In this document: positions 10,917 to 20,511 of the stretch, piece by piece
Layout: every line of letters starts with the position of its first letter
Position numbering within the stretch: the stretch's first letter is position 1
Source of the DNA: Ianthella basta
Taxonomy: Eukaryota > Porifera > Demospongiae > Verongiida > Ianthellidae
Reading direction: 5' to 3'
Assembly: GCA_964019415.1 (NCBI GenBank)
Contig: OZ025872.1
Location: 7,395,322 to 7,459,321 of the forward strand
DNA: 64,000 nucleotides
The notes under the pieces: model-generated
What the model was told of the DNA's origin: nothing
The model's database searches: none
Seen by the model: the letters and a program-made list of their open reading frames with translations, nothing else
Made by a program: the position numbers and the translations under genes

Positions 10917-11422
10917 TATGAGACTTTGCCTCATATATATGCCCAGACTCCATGAGAGGTGATCTGGAATTGTTGCTCAATAATGATGAGATGCTGATCG
11001 TGCCTGTGACAACTTGTCACACACCTCCCATAGCCTTGCAATGTGGGTCATGGCATTGCATCTCTAGATCTCATTGATATCTCTATTTGATTATGGCTGT
11101 GCATCAAATGAACTAAATTGAGTATTCTTCATGTTCTAACAAACCCCTAGGGAGTGGATTGTGAAGATCTTATTATTTTAGCTATTCCAACTTCAAATCT
11201 TAGCTACTATTCTATAGAGATGTTTCAGCCATGCCTGGTAGGGCTTTTTAAGTATTTGGGAATTAAGGCTAGGTTTGTCAAGGACTCGCAACCAGGGCTA
11301 TCCAAAGGGGTACAGTAGTACACCTTGGAGCAGCACAATCCTGCACTTGCCTATTTTAGCGCCCCGGACACGCCACGGGGCGCTTATTCGGGAACAAGCG
11401 CCCGGGGCGGAGTAGGTAACGC
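10917..11422. promoter_or_regulatory. Upstream region of LMF2
   Basis: No gene is seen. Just before the LMF2 start the sequence becomes GC-rich. A perfect hairpin GCGCCCCG/CGGGGCGC lies at 11359-11383 and a related GCGCCCGGGGCG block at 11398-11409, some 15-75 bp before the first ATG, so they fall in the likely core promoter or 5' leader. No TATA box is evident. Confidence 0.4.
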
Positions 11423-14400
11423 ATGCTGGGTGAAATGGCGAACGTAAAGCAGTTGTTTTTAAGGGCTTTGTCCTTTGTATACCTATTTGCGTTCTCTTCG
11501 CTTTACCCTCAAATTAGTGGTAAGAAGCATTGTTCCTCTTCAGGCCTGACCATGTGTGTTGTATTCATGTTGCGAACTTGTGGTGATTCAACTCCACTTT
11601 CTGTCCAGGTCTATATGGCCGAAGCGGACTGACACCGGTGCACACCTTAGTGGCAAAATATATCGGTGGGTGAGCATTTGGGGTCAATGGCTGTACTACA
11701 ATGTTGAAGTCAGTTGTATAACACGTGCTTGAATATTACGTTGAATCCATTGTATATGGAAGTACTTAGCTACCACTAATCTCGCGGGGCCAGACCCTTT
11801 TCCAGTATTGCGCAAGCGCCCGAGAAGGGTCTGGGAGTTAGCTCGACTGTTGTCGTGTAATATCCGTGGGAACGCCGGACTAGGTGCTTTATAACACCTC
11901 TTTGTTGTGGACCAAGTTTAAACTGAGGTGGTATGGCGGTGTGCGAAGAGATGCAAGAGTGGCTGCTGCGGCAGGATTTCAGAGCTTAGCAGGAGCACGT
12001 GCAAGCAGTGGTTGAATTCGTACGTAGGCGTGATGTTTTCGTCTCCCTTCCCACTGGCTACGGCAAATCACTCATCTATCGGGTTTTACCTGTGGTAATA
12101 GAGCTAGCGCGGGGTCGTCCACCAAAGACGTCGATCGCTCTAGTTATTAGCCCCTTGTTGACGCCCAAAACAGCAGTGTTCTATCTCTATTGTACGTCAA
12201 TAAGCCAGAAAAGCATAGCTGACGAAGCTGATTGCTAGCAACACTTCGAATTTTGCACGATAAGGAGGCTTTGATTGGTAATCGAAGTTTGGAGCCTCCA
12301 CGGCTTCCACATAGGCTAACTCTCAGACCCTATTCTTCGGGCGGGCGGGTTATGCAAGACCGGAAAAAAGGGTCTGGCCCCGCGAGACTAAGCTACCACG
12401 TATACGACCATAGACCCTATATACAACAAACAGACTGGAAAGTAGGTGGTATTAAGTAGAGCTGAGCGGTACTTACTTCCAGAACTCTATAATGACATTC
12501 ATATTATATAAATATATTCATTCTCTGTGTAACTATAATTCTTGGCATTGAATACTAAACCCTCCATCGAGCCTTCCATAGTACTGTGGTGTGATGGAGA
12601 CATCCGGTGTTGCGGTTTTGTAATTTTTACAGTGCATTACGCTATAGTATGTACATTAATTATATGCAACTAGCTGCAAGGCCCCCGCCTTCGGCAGGCC
12701 CTGTAGGAGGGTAAACTGTAAAGTGGTCGAGTGCTTCCTGTAAGGGGTTTAGTAGTTCTCTGTAGTATCTATATTGTTTCTGTAGGGGGTCTTTGGGCGG
12801 GTCTCTCCGCGTGCTTGGCGTATGCCAGCTGGTCGGACACAGGCTGGTAATGCCATTGCTACTCAGGCCCCAGCTAGTAATGCACTGGCTGGTCATGCAT
12901 GCTCTGCATGGCAAAGGATAGTCCAGGCTGGCCTGGTGATGTCAGTGTGACTGACCTACCATGTGTGCATGCAATTTATATGGAAGATCACCGTAGACAA
13001 ATAATGGATAGTTGTAAGAAGCTGATGGTTCCTGTGTGTATATATGCAGACTTTCTGCAATAGAAAGCTATATAATGTACAAAGGAATGCTATAATTATA
13101 TGTACAAAGGAAGCTCTATGTGTACAAAGAATCTGTGTGTAGCTACATGCTGATGGTTATAGCTATAGTACTTCTCTATAAACAACATTCCTTATCTCAC
13201 CACCAGGTGCATAAATAAAAAAGGTTGTTACGACAGCCAACTTTAGAGCAACACACATAGAACTGACTATGAGCAAAGCAGGGTGGTTCAAGGTATAGCC
13301 CAGCGACTATCAAACTGTGGCCTTGGGCTTTGTTGATCGACATGGCAGAACAACGCGAACGCCTAGGATACGGCATACTTTTTCTTCCAAGGGGTTCAGC
13401 AAGCCCTGTAGGAGGGTCCAGTGTATACTGTAAAGTGGTCGAGTGCTTCCTGTAAGGGGCCCTAGTGCATTCTGTAGAGGGGCCCTGTACGTTTTTCGCA
13501 GATCCAAGATGGCCGACGGTCAGTTCATCCTGGGTTATCACCACGCGCTCCTCGGCAGCAGCTTATTTTAGCACGTCTACCACCTTATATTGTGGACACG
13601 TTGGTGGCCCCAAACCGCTGTAACTTGCACTGGTAGTGGTTTTGCCTATCAATTAGCACATGAATCTAGATCCAGAAATATGTACGTATACACTACCTTC
13701 GGGCGGGTCTCTCCGCGTGCTCGGCGTATGCCAGTTGGTCGGATACAGGCTGGTAATGCCATTGCTACTCAGGCCCCAGCTAGTAATGCACTGGATTGTT
13801 ATGCACGCTCTGGCAAAGGATAGTCCAGGTGATGTCAGTGTGACTGACCTACCATGTGTGCATGCAATTTACATGGAAGATCACCGTAGACAAACAACGG
13901 ATAGTTGTAAGAAGCTCATGGTTTCTGTGTGTGAGACAGCCCCCTTTCCTTTTTGTCCGCTTCAGCATCGCGCTAGCTGGGATGCGCGAACGCCTAGGAT
14001 ACGGCATAGTTTCTTCCAAGAGATCCAAGATGGCCGACGGTCGGTTCCTCCTGGGTTATCGCCGCGCGCTCCTTGGTAGCAGCTTATGTTAGCACGTCTA
14101 CCACCTTATATTGATGTGAGGTACAGCGTGCGACAGCTGGGAACGTTTGGGCGCGTTTCGTCGACGTTCGCGGGAGGAGTTCGCGAACAACGGTTGGGGC
14201 TCCTCTTTTGTATTGGCAGCATAGGAGCGTGCCCGGAAAACCGTATATTTCTTCCGTAAATCCACGATGGCGGACGGCCGTTCAGAGGTTTTTCGCCGCG
14301 CGCTCCTCGACAGGAGCTTCTTCGCGCACGTCGCCCCCCTTAGATCGAGACCGGGTGTGGCGTCCATAACCTGGGAAAGTTTGGTCTCAATTGGCAGCCG

Positions 14401-17400
14401 CTCGCGGGAGCACTTCGCGGACAACCGTTCTGCTCATTACCTCTTTATATATATAGATACTAGGTGTTTCCAGTCCATTTGTTGTAGGGTCTATGATGTG
14501 ACCAGGAGAGTGAATTACATGGTAGCCCAAACATTGTAGCTACACTCAAATACCTGATTTATTTCCTCTGTGCAACTAGCTTGTAGTTACTTCAGATTCA
14601 GGTGCATTCTTCTGCTGCCTTGGAGCAGACATGGACATGGCTTTCGTGATAACAGCTTCTGGAAGCTTCCTTGGTGTGGATAATAATTACACTTTCACTT
14701 GTAGTGGACAAACGTCTCTTAGCATGACTCTAGTTAAGCTGCACTGTAGTGGAATCTGTCTAAGATGGTTACTGTGTTAGGCAGCCACCTCTCTGGCCTC
14801 AAATAGCACTAAATCATTGCAATCTAACTCTGGAAAGCAGCCACCTTTACGTATATAGGTCAGTTAGAACTGGCCCACAGGTGGCTGTTTTAGACAGGCT
14901 TCACTGCACTCTGGAAAATATTGAAGACTGTTGGCCATACATCTACATATAATCATCTGTGCATCATTGTAGTATTATAGGTCCTGACACATTCAATAAC
15001 TGCCAACCCCCGTTGTTTTGGTAAGTTTAAGAGGTAGCTTGGATTATACTTTTGAACACATGTATACCTTCAAGGATTTCTTATCAAAATGTCACTTAAT
15101 TTCTTGCAGGAATGAATGCTTCTACCTTACTTGAGCACATTCAAAGGAAGCCTATTCTTCTTGTGATTTCTGACTACTCAAACCTTTCACCTGAAACTAC
15201 AATGGAAGTCATCACCTTGATGGGAATCGTTGTCTCTGTCTTTGTTATCATATTTCCATCTTTGAGATCAGCTTTCTTCTTTGCTTTGTTGTGCTTGTTG
15301 TACACCTCTTTGCATCAGGTAAGTCAAAATAGTAATGAGACAATTCTGTACCTTATGCATTGTTGTTGGTGTGTTGGTATGCAATGTGCATACACTTTGG
15401 TTTCATCATCTAAATTTTTATATTGATTTTCATAACCTTTGCTGTTTGTGTAGGTTGGACAGGTATTTCTCTGGTTTCAGTGGTGAGTTATAATAGCTTT
15501 ATTATTCCTGCACTGTTCCTGTCATACTAACTACGGAGGTACTACTCCTAATTGTGCACAGGGATTCGCTATTACTGGAAGCAGGGTTTCTTGCTATCCT
15601 TTTGTCTCCTTTTGCCATTTTTGGGCTTCCCTCTAAGGATTCAAAGGAACCAAAGCATGGAGTTATGATGTTTCTACTGCAGTGGCTACTGTTTCGACTT
15701 ATGTTTGCTTCTGGAGTTGTGAAGCTCACAAGTGGTTGTCCAACTTGGTGGTCACTTACAGCTCTCAATTACCACTATGAAAGTCAATGCATCCCTACGC
15801 CCCTATCATGGTTTGCTCATCATTTGCCTGACTGGTTTCAGAAGCTGTCTGTTGTGTCTACCTACTATATTGAAGGAATTGTGCCCTTCTTCTTCTTTTC
15901 TCCACTACGCCCACTGAAACTGTTTGGATGCTTCTGTCAAGTGCTTTTTCAGCTGAGCATTTTTGCCACAGGAAATTACAATTTCTTCAATATCCTAACT
16001 GTCGTTTTGTGTATTTCTTTACTGGACAATGGCAGCATGCAGTGTTGGTGTTTGAAGTCAGTCAGCAAGCATCGGACCTTCAGCTTTCTAACAAGGAGTT
16101 TGTCACTCTGTCTTTCACTAGCTATAGTTGCAGTTTCTATGTATTACACATGTGTCTACTTTGATGTGCATTTCAAGAACTGGACTGTCCTGTCAAATGT
16201 GGAGTTCAGTATGAAAGCCTTTTCTATCTGGGTTGCGTATGCCACAAGAATAGCTGTTCTAGTGGCAAGTATGGCTTTCATCTGGAATAGTTTGAGGGCA
16301 TTTTACACGTGAGTGTTATTTGTATCACTGACCTGTGGTGTAGGAGTTGTTCAGTGACAGATGTACTGCTGTGGTTTTGAGCATACGTACATACTCTGTA
16401 CTTGGTTATGAGTGCTGTTCTTGTAAACTTGACAATCTTCACTTTGATATTTTGTACTTTTACAGTACAGTATTAGACACAATCATGTTGAGGAATAATA
16501 GACCTATTGCAATTCCAAATAGCATTCTTGATATAGCAGGGTTCTATCTAGAATGCAATTTTGGGAGGAGGGGGGGGGGGGGGGGGGGGTTGGAAGCTAA
16601 AGTGTGTGGACCCCAGGTAGTAAAGGGGTCTATGGGCATGCCCCCAAGAAAGTTTTGCGGCTTAGGCCAACTGAGATCGATTGCAATGCAATCTGAGAAG
16701 CAATTAATCACTTTTCTAAAACAATGTTTGTATACTCTCTATCTAATCTCTCTAATCTTTCTCTATTCAATTTTTTTGGCTGCCAATGGCAACATTTTGG
16801 GGGAGAAGCTGGAGTGTTTGGGGGGGGGGGGGGGGGGAGCTTCCACCCTGCCCCCCCCCCCCCCCCCCAGTAGATTGAACCCTGTATAATAGTTTCTTGA
16901 TGTGAAGAGTAATTCCTAAGCATAATTTGCTGTACCTGTCTATGTCAAATAGTGCACTGCAGGTTGAAGGAGTCACTGCTCGACTGTGGAAAGTGCTTCC
17001 TACAATATTTTGGGTTGCTATTGCTGGAACAATGTTCACTGTTTCCATTGTAAGTGCGACTTTGTTGTTCAACAGGCACGAGTTTGTTTGTGCTTTTTCA
17101 TGTATCGTGACTGGTGAATCAGATTTACTGTGGAAGTAACTATTGATATAGGCACATGCATGTACAGGTGCCCACTGTCTGGTTGTTTTTTGGGGTGCTG
17201 AAGGTGCCCCCATATTGTTTTCACTTTTAGGTATTTGCATGGCTTCATGTTTGTAATGCAGTATAATTATATACAGTATTTCAGGTAATTCAAGATGGCA
17301 TCGCTCGAGGTCTACAGTTTACAAGGCAATCATCTTTGTTCGCATTTTGCTGTCTATCTATCAAGCGAAATTGGGACTTAGGTATTTGTTTGCATGGTAA

Positions 17401-19519
17401 TGCTAGTAAGAAGCCTATTGAATACCTCTCTTGTGAGATACAGCTCCAAATATTGTGAAGGTCGAGCAATGGGCATTTAAGACGGCGGCACTGTGAAATT
17501 AATCTATAGACTTACTATGTTTCAACTCCCTCTCTTGCGTAGTACTTCAGTTGGTTTAAGGGGAATTAGAACCATTAATTTGTTCATTGTAATACACCAA
17601 TGCAAAGAGATTCCTTGGTTGAATTGGCTTGAGTTTCAGTCGAAAAGCCTGATATTGCGCATGTTCTCAATTTTTTCACCACCAATTGCCTCACACTTAA
17701 TTTCTGGTTGATGCAGCTCTTCTTCCTCCAGAACGCTCCCTGTGTTGTAAAAAGAACTTTTAGTAATGAGTGTGTGTATGTTTGTGTGTTATACATACAG
17801 TATAAGCTCATCCTTATCACAATTAAAGCGATTAGTTGTTGTCATGATAGGAAGTTTGCTGTGATATTGATACTATTACTGTAGACTATCCAAAAGCACT
17901 TACTTTGTACCTTTTAGCCAGGGAGTATTGGTCTGGTAGCCTTCCTCCATTGCTCCTTGTACTCCTGAATCCCAAGTCTTTACCTAGTGCACTTTCAGCA
18001 CTTGTCTACCTCCTCTTCATACCTAGGTACCTCACTCAGCTGTTGATGCCCCAATGTATCATTCACTTCCAGAGGAAGTGAAAGGGCTGTATCACGTCTT
18101 GACCGATGTATCATTCTGCAACTCTTATGGGTTATTTCGGAGAATGACTGGAGTTGGGGGTAGACCTGAAGTAATAATTGAAGGGAGTAATGACCTAAAG
18201 GAAGGCTGGAAAGAGTATGAATTCCTTTACAAGCCTGGGGACCTCTATAGGGCTACATCTTTTATTGGTAAGTTAATGATGAAATTAATTGTGCGTACAT
18301 ATCAGATAGAGATTTATGGGATTATGGTTTGAAGCCTGAGTTACAAAGCTATACCAACGGCTCAACATTAATCACAAAGCCCACTACACCACTGTAAGCT
18401 TGCCTATCACATTTATTGGTCTATCTTTTTCATAGCTCCACACCAGCCACGCTTGGACTGGCAGATGTGGTTCGCTGCCTTGGGTAGCTATAAGCAGAAC
18501 CCATGGCTTATCCATCTGATGTATCGACTTCTCATTGGTCAGCCAGAGGTCCTGCAGTTGTTGGACCACCCACCTTTTGACAAACCTCCTTTGTATGTTC
18601 GGGCTCAGTTGTACACTTACCATTACACATCTCTGGGCTGCCAACCTAGCAGGTATGTCTACCTGTGTGTTTATGATAGGGTTCATACAACATACAACAC
18701 TCTGCTGGATGTTAAACTGATTTCATTGTTGAGCTACTTTATGCTTGTGATTGAGCTTGACTTAGCCTGCTCCTTTGTCATACATGTATCAGTATGATTG
18801 TGCTGCTATTCTTTTGGGGCATTACCTCAGGAATGCAGAGTGTTCAAAACACGACTGGTTGTGAACAGAGATCCTCCATTCGCACGGCCAAATTGGCGAT
18901 GTTCGTGGTCACATGATTGCGTTTTCCAAGCAGATACCCACTTCTAATGACCCTGTACACGAATATGCAAACGAACAGACTGGAAAACATTATATATACG
19001 TATTAGGGATTAAATCTTAAGTCACATCAATGAAATTGGCACACGTGCACTGCCTCACATGGTTCCATTAGTGATACTGATATGTTAAGCTGAATGATAG
19101 TGTTACAAGTGCAGTACATTAGTCCCTAGTGTATTACACATTTTTTTCATCGACTATTCCCTACCTGAACAGTCTACAAAATAGCCTGCTGAGACCTGCA
19201 TGATTATTTGTTGAATTGCTTCTTTTGAGTAAAAAATGAGCTGCTGGAATTATCTGTATTACTCAGATGCAACAGCACAAGCCAATGGTGGACTAGAGAG
19301 TTTGTGCAGGAATATGTCCCTACACTGACTAGGAATGAGTCTACTTTGATTGAGTTCCTTTCCCATCATGGATACTTGTCTGAAGATGACTACAAGCCTA
19401 CTAAGAACATGGTCAGTGATGTGCTAGAAGTGGTCAGAATGGCAACACATCACTGCTCCCCACACGTATTTGTGTGGATTGTATTCCTTGTGGTAGCAGC
19501 ACTGTCTGTAGTACTGTAG
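11423..19519 (+). CDS. LMF2: Lipase maturation factor 2
   Basis: Nine exons join in phase: 11423-11519, 11609-11665, 15110-15318, 15454-15482, 15562-16308, 16953-17049, 18027-18267, 18436-18652, 19267-19519, giving 648 residues. The family (LMF1/LMF2) is an ER multi-pass membrane protein needed for folding and export of lipases. Hallmarks seen are FAFSSLYPQISGLYG at the N-terminus, QVGQVFLWFQWDSLLLEAGF, LLFRLMFASGVVKLTSGCP, YHYESQCIPTPLSWFAHHLP, TGNYNFFN, and in the lumenal half YGLFRRMTGVGGRPEV and PRLDWQMWFAALG. A hydrophobic C-terminal segment (FVWIVFLVVAALSVVL) ends the protein. GLFRRMTG favours LMF2 over LMF1. An in-frame ATG at 11435 is an alternative start. Intron 2 carries two DNA transposons. 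Human LMF2 is about 60 residues longer. Confidence 0.93.
11777..12390. mobile_element. 614-bp terminal-inverted-repeat transposon carrying a RecQ fragment
   Basis: The ends share TA(A/G)TCTCGCGGGGCCAG and continue as imperfect inverted repeats for about 80 bp (11777-11850 against 12390-12311). Each end is also a hairpin by itself: on the left CCAGACCCTT pairs with AAGGGTCTGG across about 25 bases. The element is flanked by a perfect 9-bp direct repeat, AGCTACCAC, at 11768-11776 and 12391-12399. Long TIRs with a 9-bp duplication resemble Mutator-like elements; no transposase is present, so it is non-autonomous. The interior carries a truncated helicase reading frame. It lies in LMF2 intron 2. 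Confidence 0.85.
11933..12163 (+). pseudogene. RecQ-type DNA helicase fragment inside the TIR element
   Basis: From ATG 11933 the frame reads to a TAG at 11987 and continues with QEHVQAVVEFVRRRDVFVS, the Walker A motif LPTGYGKS, then ALVISPLL (motif Ia). FRAxQ before it corresponds to RecQ motif 0. Nothing after motif Ia remains, so helicase activity is impossible. The frame could be a captured host gene piece or, more likely, the relic of the parent element's own helicase; helicase genes are known in some eukaryotic DNA transposons. Confidence 0.75.
12690..14320. repeat. Internal direct duplications of the Helitron
   Basis: Four blocks recur in the same orientation: 12690-12758 with 13403-13458; 12792-13040 with 13693-13937 (about 250 bp, over 90 percent alike by eye); 13351-13372 with 13983-14008; and 13503-13582 with 14022-14115 and, weaker, 14262-14320. 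The order suggests a tandem duplication or one copy nested in another, followed by deletions. Confidence 0.8.
13197..13345 (-). pseudogene. C-terminal PIF1-type helicase fragment of a Helitron
   Basis: The minus-strand frame has MSINKAQGHSL (helicase motif VI region, like TINKSQGQT in Helitron RepHel proteins) followed by PCFAHSQFYVCCSKVG, matching the conserved FSHGQLYVALSRV ending. Everything upstream in the helicase is lost. This confirms the Helitron identity deduced from the ends. Confidence 0.8.
16537..16884. mobile_element. MITE with G-homopolymer ends
   Basis: CAGGGTTCTATCTA at 16537 is mirrored by the reverse complement CAGGGTTCAATCTA at 16884. Just inside lie long G runs (about 16570-16589 and 16819-16837) and a C run (about 16852-16868), so the right end is itself a G/C hairpin. 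Flanks TGATATAG and TATAATAG agree at five of eight positions, a weak hint of an 8-bp hAT-like duplication. It lies in LMF2 intron 5. Confidence 0.55.
17190..17262 (+). repeat. Copy of the repeat also found at 63.4 kb
   Basis: The segment with GTTTTCA, then AGGTATTTGCATGGCTTCAT and GTTTGTAATG resembles the left arm of the long hairpin at 63396-63530. It is therefore a single-arm copy of the same dispersed element, in LMF2 intron 6. Confidence 0.5.
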
Positions 19520-19749
19520 CTTAGAGACTTAGTCAAGGTACAGTTTTGTAGGTTTTCTCTTTAACATAGTACTATGTTCTTCTAATGTGATGATACTTAC
19601 AGTACAATATGTTTAATGCACTGTGTCCTATTCGTACCACAACTGATGGACAGTGTTTTAGAGTGACTGTATTTGATGAGTGCAGTAGCTATGTAGTTTG
19701 TTGTGTTCATGTATGTAGCTCACTATAATTATGCATGATGGGGTATGCT

Positions 19750-19755
19750 AATAAA
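19750..19755 (+). terminator. LMF2 polyadenylation signal
   Basis: AATAAA lies 231 bp after the LMF2 stop, a usual 3' UTR distance. Confidence 0.6.
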
Positions 19756-20017
19756 GGTATTCATGTGACTCAGTAGATACTATGGTATCAGCACCAGTGG
19801 TGGGTGTACTGTATAAGGCCAAATATTTGAGGGTTAATATGGCATTACCTTGCATGAGTTTTTTGCCATGAAGTGCTTCCTATTCTGAAATCCACTCAGC
19901 ATTTCTGCTCAGTCTGGTTTGCTGTTGCTGGGAGCATGCATGCTTTTTTAAGTTATGCAGATAAAGTTGTGAGTCAAATATTCTGCTCATGACAGCAAAA
20001 TATTATATAGCACAGAT

Positions 20018-20061
20018 AGTGAGACAATCCTAAACTGTGCACAGTTTAGGATTGTCTCACT
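20018..20061. repeat. 44-bp perfect palindrome between convergent genes
   Basis: The arm AGTGAGACAATCCTAAACTG and its exact reverse complement meet at TGCA with no spacer, giving a 44-bp uninterrupted palindrome. It lies in the 990-bp gap between the LMF2 stop and the stop of the convergent GT41 gene, beyond the LMF2 poly(A) signal. The rest of the gap shows no gene. Confidence 0.9.
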
Positions 20062-20511
20062 GCCTCATGATCACAAGTTTTATATTCATTGGCATATTCT
20101 AGGAAGCCAGCTAATAGCTGTGTTAATTGGATAGGCATTTGATCTAGAACGCATACATGTAACCGGTGACTGCAGACAGGAGGGGTTGCAAAACAATGGT
20201 TTTGGAAGCAGGTCATGTATAGTTAACAGAAGACGGTAATATGGATTCATGTTCTGTGTGTTGATGTTGTTAGATTAGGGTTCAATTAGGGGTCAAGAGG
20301 CAAATTACTACATGCATTACAGTATACCATGCAATACAGTACTGTACAGGTACAGTGCATTACAGTAGTCTTTGTACTACATAACTATCAAAGTAAAATG
20401 TAGTGGGAAACAACCAATATAATTATACGTAATACAGGATGTTTCGGTTGTAACTACCATTTCAGCTTTATAGTGGCTACTTAATGCAGGACCTTTAATA
20501 CGATCAATGCA

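Larger units (their letters stand above)
11768..12399. repeat. 9-bp target-site duplication around the RecQ-bearing element
   Basis: AGCTACCAC occurs directly against both element ends (11768-11776, 12391-12399) without mismatch. A perfect duplication suggests a fairly recent insertion. Confidence 0.85.
12670..14457 (-). mobile_element. Helitron, 1.79 kb, non-autonomous
   Basis: On the minus strand it begins TCTATATATATAAAGAG at 14457 preceded by A, and ends CTAG at 12670 followed by T: the canonical 5'-TC, CTRR-3' ends with insertion between A and T and no target duplication. About ten bases before CTAG is a short GC-rich hairpin (CCTGCC-GAA-GGCGGG). The interior has a PIF1-helicase relic and several directly repeated blocks but no Rep domain. 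It lies in LMF2 intron 2, antisense to the gene. Confidence 0.85.

Noticed and set aside
13590-14539. Several open frames over the Helitron (for example 13660-14079 plus, 14098-14424 minus)
   Set aside because: They follow the duplicated Helitron blocks, differ between copies, and match no domain except the PIF1 relic.
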